A model generated the notes under the pieces. That model was not told the DNA's origin and did no database searches. It worked only from the letters and a program-made list of their open reading frames with translations. A stretch of DNA of 6,976 nucleotides from Anaerolineae bacterium (lineage in GTDB: Bacteria; Chloroflexota; Anaerolineae; 4572-78; NAK82): assembly GCA_030597485.1 (NCBI GenBank), contig JAUVRU010000105.1, positions 1-6,976 of the forward strand, given 5' to 3'. Shown here piece after piece: positions 1-4,666 of the stretch (within the stretch, counting starts at the first letter, position 1; each line of letters starts with the position of its first letter). A program made the translations under genes and the position numbers.

Positions 1-270
1 TCACGTCTGAGGACCGACCACGCTGGCGCCAACCCACGGTGCTACCGGAAGCCGTTTCAAGTCTGTCTGTTGTCATGGAGAAAGCCCTCGTTGCGAGCAA
101 TGGGTGTGTCCCCAATTCTGGTGGGTTTCTCAACTCGTTGCAGCCATCTCTCCGGGAGGTTGGGGGCACCCAAGAAACTGGGTGATACCTCGATCTGTTG
201 AGTCAGCGAGATTGTACCTCGGATGGTCAGGCCTGTCAACGAAGGTGGACATGGGGGCAGCGGAGTCCCC

Positions 271-369
271 AGACTTCCGAAGTTTGGGTGTTGGCCTGCA
301 CCCATCCTGGCAGACATAAGGCCGTGTCTGGCGGCAGAACCGGTAAGTGCGGGCAAACTTCGGAAGTCT
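271..369. repeat. 16-bp exact inverted repeat, arms 68 bp apart
   Basis: The left arm AGACTTCCGAAGTTTG (271-286) is the exact reverse complement of the right arm CAAACTTCGGAAGTCT (354-369). Each arm is itself nearly palindromic around its centre (ACTTC-N-GAAGT), so each could be a dimeric protein-binding site. The two together could also form a large hairpin or cruciform. The right arm ends 11 bp before the -35 element of the GAF promoter, a plausible position for an activator. A REP-type dispersed element is the main alternative. The repeat is seen directly; its role is inferred. Confidence 0.7.
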
Positions 370-380
370 CTGCCCCGAGG

Positions 381-409
381 TTGTAAAAAGTGCGAATTTC
401 TGGTATCAT
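381..409 (+). promoter_or_regulatory. Sigma70-type promoter for the GAF gene
   Basis: A -35 element TTGTAA (381-386, 4/6 match) is followed by a 17-bp spacer and a -10 element TATCAT (404-409, 5/6). A TG pair at 401-402 makes an extended -10. Transcription would start near 416, giving a leader of about 95 nt before the ATG at 511. Called from consensus alone. Confidence 0.55.
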
Positions 410-455
410 GTGAGAGTAGGTGGGCTCACGTTTCTTGAGACGGTCCCCTCTCAAG
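410..455 (+). promoter_or_regulatory. Two tandem hairpins in the GAF gene leader
   Basis: GTGAG (410-414) can pair with CTCAC (425-429) around a 10-nt loop. Just downstream, CTTGAGA (434-440) pairs perfectly with TCTCAAG (449-455) around an 8-nt loop. The second stem is not followed by a T-run, so it does not look like a terminator. The first hairpin overlaps the predicted transcription start. A role in mRNA stability or leader regulation is possible but unproven; no known riboswitch class was recognised. Confidence 0.4.
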
Positions 456-510
456 GGCGGGTGCTGGCTGTTTGGGCTGGTGACAGAGTTGCGTGCGACG
501 GGAGGCAACA

Positions 511-1146
511 ATGAACGAGTCGACGACTCACTTGATCCGGTGGTTGCAGGCAGAGAACAGCCGTTTACAGGAAGATATCAAGTCTCTGCGAGAGGAAAAC
601 GAGGGGATCCGGTACTACGTGACGGCGCTGGAAGACCTGCACCTGGCCGCGCAGGAGATTGCGTCAGAAGAGGATCTGCTTGAACTCCTGGATAGGATCC
701 TCCACCACGCTATGAGCCTGGTGATGGCTGACGACGGGTCTGTGCTGCTCCTCGATGGAGAGACCGACGAGCTGGTGTTTGCCGTGGTTCACGGGGACGT
801 TCGCGGTGAGCTGCGGGGCCACCGAATCGGCGCCGATGTTGGCATTGCCGGATGGGTGGCCGCCGAGAGAGAGCCAGTCATTGCCAACAACCCGAGGCAG
901 GACTGGCGCTTTTCGCCCCAGGTTGATGACGCATTTGGCTTTGTCACCCGCAGCCTCATCTGCGTGCCGATGTCCGTGGGCGACAATCTCGTGGGTGTGA
1001 TCGAACTGCTGAACAAACAGGATGGCGAGGAGTTCTCGGAGGCGGATGTGGCCCTGCTCTTGATCCTGGGCAACACGGCCGCCACGGCGCTGGAGACCAA
1101 GCGAGAACGCATCGAATCTGAAGAAGCGGTGGCCGCAGCCAGCTGA
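511..1146 (+). CDS. Stand-alone GAF-domain protein with N-terminal coiled coil
   Basis: A 211-residue cytoplasmic protein. Residues about 8-45 are charged and heptad-like (LQAENSRLQEDIKSLREEN), predicting a coiled coil for dimerisation. Residues about 50-195 form a GAF domain, a family that binds small ligands such as cyclic nucleotides, haem or bilins. Recognisable GAF pieces are GIAGWVA (111-117), PVIANNPRQDWRFSP (122-136), RSLICVPM (147-154) and GVIELLNK (162-169). No kinase, GGDEF, phosphatase or DNA-binding output domain follows, so it probably works through a partner; the ligand cannot be told. I chose ATG 511 because GGGAGG (500-505) lies 5 nt upstream; an in-frame GTG at 493 would have that ribosome site inside the gene. 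The gene has its own promoter and ends in TGA, 78 bp from a convergent gene. The domain call is firm, the role open. Confidence 0.9.
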   Translation: MNESTTHLIRWLQAENSRLQEDIKSLREENEGIRYYVTALEDLHLAAQEIASEEDLLELLDRILHHAMSLVMADDGSVLLLDGETDELVFAVVHGDVRGELRGHRIGADVGIAGWVAAEREPVIANNPRQDWRFSPQVDDAFGFVTRSLICVPMSVGDNLVGVIELLNKQDGEEFSEADVALLLILGNTAATALETKRERIESEEAVAAAS

Positions 1147-1186
1147 GGGCTGGCAACACATTGCAGCCCACTGACCTTTCCCGGTG

Positions 1187-1231
1187 GGGTTGAGGCGTCA
1201 TCTGTCTGTGAGATGACTGACGCCTCAACCC
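1187..1231. terminator. Strong hairpin between convergent genes
   Basis: GGGTTGAGGCGTCA (1187-1200) is perfectly complementary to TGACGCCTCAACCC (1218-1231), a 14-bp stem. Inside it GTCATCT (1196-1202) can also pair with AGATGAC (1211-1217), giving an alternative stem with a 4-nt bulge. It sits between the stop of the GAF gene and the end of the convergent DUF6062-like gene, whose TGA stop (1225-1227) lies inside the stem. A short T-rich tail (TTCTT) follows on the plus strand only, so termination is best supported for the GAF transcript. Its core TGACGCCTC recurs at 2074-2082. Confidence 0.65.
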
Positions 1232-1992
1232 TTCTTGGGAAGCCGACGGTTGCGATTCAGCGCTGCATCCCGCCGGTCCCCACGCTCGCCCGCCAGCGCT
1301 GTGGTGGACCGCAGCCAGGCACCGACCTCCTCGCCTCGGGGCTCATCCTTGAAACGATAGTCGCATTTGCGAATGGCCTGGCTGAGGTGGTCGACCAGTC
1401 GCTCCCATATGGCCCGTTGCCCGCTCACCAGCGCCTCGAAGACCGACTCGGTGCGCACATAGGTGAGCGCCTGGCGGAAGTGGGGCAGACACAATCCGTC
1501 TGATGACTGGTAGACAGCCAGCAACCCCTGCTCGGCCAGGAGATGCTTCATCAGCGCCCGCAGCGACATCACCTCCGTCTTCTCCTCCTGCACGCACGCC
1601 GGGCACGTTGACCGGGGGGTCAATTGGGCCACCAGTTCGGCGGTGGCGGCAGCAGGCTGCCCCGGACTCAGGCTCTCGCGGGCTCGGCCCAATGACAAGG
1701 GGGGCAGTGCCTGGAATTGCGCCTTCTCGATTGTCCTGAGCGCGTTCCCCAACACATCGCGGTTGATGATGGCTATGCCCAGCGAATCCTGATGTTGTGC
1801 CAGTTGCCAGGCGTGTTGATGGCAGAAGCCCCATGCCTGGCGGATGTCGCTGCGGGCGTCGGGGTCATTGACGCTCTCCCAGAGCAGGCTCCGGAAAAAC
1901 CCTTCGGTCGCCTCGGTTGTCAGGCGGCACACAGCACAGCCCGGCTTCGTCAACATTTCCCGCAGATTGTGAAGGCTCATCGTTTTGCCCAT
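1225..1992 (-). CDS. DUF6062-like Cys/His putative metal-binding protein
   Basis: A 255-residue soluble protein that I assign to the DUF6062 type, a family of unknown function common in Chloroflexota; recognised by pattern, not by search. Two equal modules are visible: C19-x2-C22 with C57-x2-H60, and C130-x2-C133 with C168-x2-H171. In both, the second pair begins 35 residues after the last cysteine of the first, which suggests an internal duplication with two zinc sites. The segments GFCHQHAW (55-62) and SDGLCLPHF (164-172) are the most family-like, and the tail has a DYRF...GEE..AW signature. I chose ATG 1990-1992 because AGAGGA lies 9 nt upstream; the frame stays open to 2064 without a better site. 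There is no signal peptide or TM segment. It lies 133 bp downstream of der on the same strand and could be cotranscribed. Function is unknown. Confidence 0.82.
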   Translation of the reverse strand: MGKTMSLHNLREMLTKPGCAVCRLTTEATEGFFRSLLWESVNDPDARSDIRQAWGFCHQHAWQLAQHQDSLGIAIINRDVLGNALRTIEKAQFQALPPLSLGRARESLSPGQPAAATAELVAQLTPRSTCPACVQEEKTEVMSLRALMKHLLAEQGLLAVYQSSDGLCLPHFRQALTYVRTESVFEALVSGQRAIWERLVDHLSQAIRKCDYRFKDEPRGEEVGAWLRSTTALAGERGDRRDAALNRNRRLPKKG

Positions 1993-2069
1993 ATTGCATT
2001 TTCCTCTGACACGAACTAGCTCCATACTCGTCAGACGGGCACGCCCCTGGCGGCGTCTCGGCACGGGGC

Positions 2070-2115
2070 AGCGTGACGCCTCCGTCTGGGTGAGGTGTCA
2101 CGCTCGAAGCGTGAC
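2070..2115. repeat. Overlapping alternative hairpins downstream of der
   Basis: GTCACGCT (2097-2104) can pair with AGCGTGAC (2108-2115) around a 3-nt loop. The same bases, as part of 2092-2104, can instead pair with AGCGTGACGCCTC (2070-2082) in a 13-bp stem with one mismatch or wobble and a 9-nt loop. The two folds are mutually exclusive. They lie between the end of der and the start of the DUF6062-like gene, both on the minus strand. No T-run follows on that strand, so a plain intrinsic terminator is unlikely. The folds may be an RNA processing signal, an attenuator-like switch or a dispersed palindromic repeat. Confidence 0.6.
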
Positions 2116-2125
2116 CTACTGACTC

Positions 2126-3517
2126 TCACCTGTCTTCCCGGCTGCGGAACAGCAGACGCAGCGGTGTGCCCAGAAAGCCGTGGAACTCGCGAATGCGATT
2201 TTCCAGGTAACGTTTGTACGTGAAGTGAACCATCTCCGTATCATTGACGAAGAAGACAAAGGTAGGTGGTTCCGTTTCCGCCTGGGTGACGTAGTAGAAC
2301 CTCAGCTGCCGACCTGTCTTGCTCTTGGGCGGATGGTGGGCGACGGCATCGCGCAGCAAGCGGTTGACGTCCCCGGTGGAGATGCGATGCTGTCGCTAGC
2401 CCAGCACCCGAAAGGCCACCTCCAGCACCTGGTTCACCCGCTGTCCGGTCAAGGCAGAGATGAAGAGCACCGGCACGTAGTCCAGGAATCCCAACGCGGC
2501 TCGAATGTCGCGCGTATACTCGCCCATGGTGTAGCTGTCTTTCTCCACCAGGTCCCACTTGTTGACCAGGAGCACCACGCTCTTGGCCTCCTCCAGAATG
2601 TAGCCGCCAATGTGCTGATCCTGGGCGGTCACCTTGACCTGGGCGTCAATCAGCAGCAGGCAGACATCGGCACGATTGATGGCCTTCAGCGTGCGCAGCA
2701 CGCTATGCTTCTCCACGCCGGGGGTAATCTTGCCCCGCCGACGCACGCCAGCGGTGTCGATCAGGACAATCTGTTGCCCATCCCATTCGAGATAGGTGTC
2801 GATGGCGTCACGGGTGGTGCCCGGCACCTCGCTGACGATGCCCCGCTCCTGCCCCAGGAGCCGGTTGAGCAGCGATGACTTGCCCACATTGGGCCGCCCC
2901 ACGATGGCGATCTTGGGGCGTTCGTCTTCTTCCTCATCTTTGGCCAGCTCTGCCGCCGGACCGAAGGACTCAACGATCAGATCCAGCAGGTCGCCAATGC
3001 CTTGGCCGTGCAGCGCGCTGATAGGGACAGGGTCACCCAGACCCAGGGTATAGAACTCCACGGCGTCGGCGCGACGGCGGGCGGTCTCGGTTTTGTTGAC
3101 TACCAAGAGGACGGGCTTGTCGGTGCGGCGCAAGACGTCGGCCACTTCCTGGTCGCGGGGTGTCAGGCCGGTCCCGCCATCCACCAGGAAGACCACCACG
3201 TCGGCCTCCTGAATCGCTATCTGCGCCTGCTGGCGCATTTCCTCCAGGAACAGTCCGCTCTCCACGCCAGCAGTCTGGCCGATGGCAGGTGGTTTCGTGG
3301 GGTCGGCGGCCGGCCGGGCGATATCCGTTACTTCCAGCCCGCCCGTATCCACCACCAGAAAATCCACACCGGCCCAGTCGGCATCGGCGTAAAGCCGGTC
3401 GCGCGTGGTGCCGGGCAGGTCCTCGACGATGGCAACCCGCCGTCCCACGAAGCGGTTGAACAGCGTGCTCTTGCCCACATTGGGCCGGCCGACCAAAGCG
3501 GCTATTGGCTTCGACAT
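2126..3517 (-). CDS. der: Ribosome-assembly GTPase Der (EngA), interrupted by in-frame TAG
   Basis: Der has two tandem GTPase domains and a KH-like domain and acts in 50S subunit maturation. Domain 1 shows GRPNVGKS (10-17), PGTTRD (35-40), DTGG (57-60) and NKTE (141-144, E in place of the usual D). An acidic linker (DEEEDE, 194-199) leads to domain 2: GRPNVGKS (207-214), PGTTRD (232-237), DTAG (254-257), NKWD (319-322) and SA (354-355). Codon 374 is TAG (2396-2398). The same frame then continues for 89 codons with a normal KH-like domain (RQHRISTGDVNRLL..., then KTGRQLRFYYVTQ and FVFFVNDTEMVHFTYKRYLENR) to a TGA. Without the TAG the product would be 463 residues, normal for the family. Between DTGG and the QAQIAI helix is a loop of about 20 extra residues. 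The ATG at 3517 has GAGGTG 11 nt upstream. The gene is read divergently from the SecD-like gene. The family is certain; whether the TAG is real is not. Confidence 0.93.
2396..2398 (-). other. In-frame amber codon inside der
   Basis: Read on the minus strand the local codons are GTG CTG GGC TAG CGA CAG CAT. Homologous Der proteins typically read V-x-x-x-R-Q here, so the TAG sits where an ordinary residue (often E) is expected and no frame change is needed. One base change from GAG, CAG, AAG or TGG would explain it. Two compensating single-base indels (giving GTG TGG GCT AGC CGA) would also restore an open frame. Every other complete major gene in the window ends in TGA. Confidence 0.9.
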
Positions 3518-3549
3518 AGTAATGCATTCACCTCGTTGGCTGTAGTCAG

Positions 3550-3578
3550 ATTCTAAGTGATGCGTGACCTGGCGTCAA
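3550..3578 (-). promoter_or_regulatory. Sigma70-type promoter for der
   Basis: On the minus strand a -35 element TTGACG (3578-3573, 5/6) is followed by exactly 17 bp and a -10 element TAGAAT (3555-3550, 5/6). Transcription would start near 3543, about 25 nt before the ATG at 3517, leaving room for the GAGGTG ribosome site at 3534-3529. An active promoter here fits a der gene that is still expressed. Called from consensus only. Confidence 0.6.
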
Positions 3579-3687
3579 TTCCTGGCATGCAGCGTTCAGA
3601 TTGAACCCTTCCCTACCAGAAGCCTACTGTTTCCCTGCTTTATCCCTACTGCCCTTGTTCGGGGCGCAAATTGGGAGTAACGTACGG

Positions 3688-3716
3688 TTTCCAACTGACC
3701 CAACTTGTAGTATAAT
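3688..3716 (+). promoter_or_regulatory. Sigma70-type promoter for the SecD-like gene
   Basis: A perfect -10 hexamer TATAAT (3711-3716) is preceded by a 17-bp spacer and a weaker -35 element TTTCCA (3688-3693, 4/6). Transcription would start near 3723, about 43 nt ahead of the GTG at 3766. It is back to back with the der promoter, about 110 bp away. Confidence 0.6.
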
Positions 3717-3765
3717 ACCTGCATACCAGAGCGAGGAGAGAGGAGCGTAACCGAAGAGGAATTTG

Positions 3766-4494
3766 GTGATCGGAAGGCGAACGTTTGTCGGGTACTACGC
3801 ACTGGCTCTGGCCATATCGTTGATTCTGCTCTATCGGGCGCTGACCGGAAGGCACCCGCCGGCTGTCGGGGCAACGCCGACGGTCCTGGTGCTGGAGGCA
3901 ACACAGCCAGCCAGCTGGCAAGACTTGCTGACCGCCGGCAGCGTGCTGCAGAACCGGCTCCGGGGGTTGTGCCCGGAGAATGGTGGCGCACTGGGCTGGG
4001 TACGGCAAGGGGACCGGCTGGTGGTGTCCGTGCCGCCTGATCTTCCCCAGGGGCGAGTCGTTGTCGAGGCGAGTCGGGTTGGCCTGGTGGAGATTGTGGA
4101 GGGCGGCACCGAGTTCCTGCCTATCGGTAGTACGGTGGAGACCGGTCCCTGGCCCCATCCCGAGCGGGGCGTGTACCAGGTGGTGCTCACCGCGGAGCAC
4201 TTCGTCACTGCCGAGGCCCGGATGGGCAAGCAGGACCGGCCGGTCATTGAGTTCGTCCTCACGCCGGCCGGAGACCAGCTGTTGGCGGCCCATACGGTCG
4301 GTCAGCGCGGCTACTACCTGTGCCTGGTGGTTGACGGCCAGGTGCTCAACTGTCCGGTAGTGCGCACGCCGCTGACCAATCGGCAGGGTCTCATCGAGCT
4401 GACTGGAAATGCCACACTCGACGACGCCTGCACGCTGGCGATGCTGTTGCGCTCCGGCCCGCTGCCCGTTCTCCTCAAACCGGCCGGAGACTGA
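3766..4494 (+). CDS. SecD-like protein: one TM anchor plus P1-type domain only
   Basis: A 242-residue protein. A hydrophobic segment at about 7-23 after an RR-containing start predicts a membrane anchor with the rest outside. The remainder resembles the first periplasmic region (P1) of SecD, the Sec translocon accessory subunit: PTVLVLEA (38-45), LQNRLRGL (61-68), QGDRLVVSVP (81-90), GLVEIVEGG (106-114), PVIEFVLTPAGDQLLA (159-174), CLVVDGQVLNCPVV (186-199) and LRSGPLP (228-234). In SecD the sequence after LRSGALP leads into TM2-TM6; here it stops after KPAGD, so the proton-coupled transmembrane bundle is missing. It cannot act as a full SecD and may be a stand-alone envelope protein or Sec-associated chaperone. 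The start is GTG 3766, with AGAGGA 5 nt upstream; TTG 3763 would be only 2 nt from that site. rseP follows 172 bp later. Homology is confident, function inferred. Confidence 0.8.
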   Translation: MIGRRTFVGYYALALAISLILLYRALTGRHPPAVGATPTVLVLEATQPASWQDLLTAGSVLQNRLRGLCPENGGALGWVRQGDRLVVSVPPDLPQGRVVVEASRVGLVEIVEGGTEFLPIGSTVETGPWPHPERGVYQVVLTAEHFVTAEARMGKQDRPVIEFVLTPAGDQLLAAHTVGQRGYYLCLVVDGQVLNCPVVRTPLTNRQGLIELTGNATLDDACTLAMLLRSGPLPVLLKPAGD

Positions 4495-4496
4495 AT

Positions 4497-4588
4497 TGAA
4501 TCATGAATGATCCCTGGACACTGGGACGGTGTGAACGATGAATGATCCCTTTCCCCGTTGGAGGGATGTTGAACGATAAATGTGGCCT
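4497..4588 (+). repeat. Three degenerate 19-bp repeats between secD-like and rseP
   Basis: Copies are TGAATCATGAATGATCCCT (4497-4515), TGAACGATGAATGATCCCT (4532-4550) and TGAACGATAAATGTGGCCT (4570-4588), with periods of 35 and 38 bp. Copies 1 and 2 differ at two positions, copies 2 and 3 at four. They could be repeated regulator sites or traces of a local duplication. Confidence 0.6.
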
Positions 4589-4660
4589 ACCGCAGTCCGT
4601 CTTGACTGGAAGGCCGTGGAGTACCCAGAGTTGGTACCAACCAGAATCCAAAGGGCTTGA
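4503..4660 (+). other. Chain of three abutting mini-ORFs leading into rseP
   Basis: Three small frames tile the gap. ORF a (4503-4541) encodes MNDPWTLGRCER and its TGA overlaps the ATG of ORF b (ATGA at 4538-4541). ORF b (4538-4579) encodes MNDPFPRWRDVER and its TAA touches the ATG of ORF c. ORF c (4580-4660, 26 residues, starting MWPTAVRLDW) ends in TGA 6 nt before the rseP ATG, and b, c and rseP share one reading frame. ORF a starts 8 nt after the SecD-like stop. Ribosome sites are poor (GGAGA 12 nt before a, GGAGGG 15 nt before c). They may be leader peptides coupling translation into rseP or chance products of the repeats; nothing shows that they are translated. Confidence 0.3.
4602..4641 (+). 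promoter_or_regulatory. 12-bp perfect palindrome with a -35-like element before rseP
   Basis: GTTGGTACCAAC (4630-4641) is a perfect palindrome ending 25 bp before the rseP ATG. TTGACT (4602-4607) matches a -35 box at 5/6, but the best -10 at suitable spacing (CAGAGT 4626-4631) matches only 3/6 and runs into the palindrome. This could be an operator over a weak or activator-dependent promoter; rseP may instead depend on the upstream SecD-like promoter. Confidence 0.35.
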
Positions 4661-4666
4661 TGTGAC

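Larger units (their letters stand above)
1..510. other. Non-coding region upstream of the GAF gene
   Basis: I recognise no gene here. Reading frame 1 is open from the window edge to about position 200, but its translation resembles no family I know and has no visible start signal. The stretch contains a 6-bp stem hairpin (CACCCA 167-172 with TGGGTG 179-184), a repeated octamer CTCGTTGC (about 88 and 133), a 16-bp exact inverted repeat (271-286 and 354-369), a promoter at 381-409 and two leader hairpins at 410-455. The density of short palindromes suggests dispersed intergenic repeats, regulatory DNA, or both. The tail of an upstream gene could lie just outside the window. Confidence 0.6.

Noticed and set aside
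57..356. 99-codon minus-strand open frame
   Set aside because: It has no ribosome site or recognisable domain and runs through the inverted-repeat region, so it looks like chance coding in GC-rich spacer DNA.
2396..2398. Pyrrolysine or a reassigned TAG code
   Set aside because: There is no pyl gene or other internal TAG in the window, and one in-frame stop is far better explained by error or mutation.
2241..2558. Overlapping minus-strand frame crossing the der TAG, as if a frameshift explained the break
   Set aside because: The der frame is the same on both sides of the TAG, and this frame translates into unrelated Arg/Ala-rich sequence.
3033..3527. Alternative minus-strand start ATG at 3527 with a 164-codon frame
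   Set aside because: It is out of frame with der, lies almost on top of the GAGGTG site, and is a shadow of the der codons.
2180..3556. Long plus-strand open frames opposite der
   Set aside because: They are antisense shadows in GC-rich coding DNA, and no family is recognisable.
3596..4293. Minus-strand open frames opposite the SecD-like gene and its promoter
   Set aside because: The plus-strand frame gives clear SecD homology; these give low-complexity sequence with no start signals.
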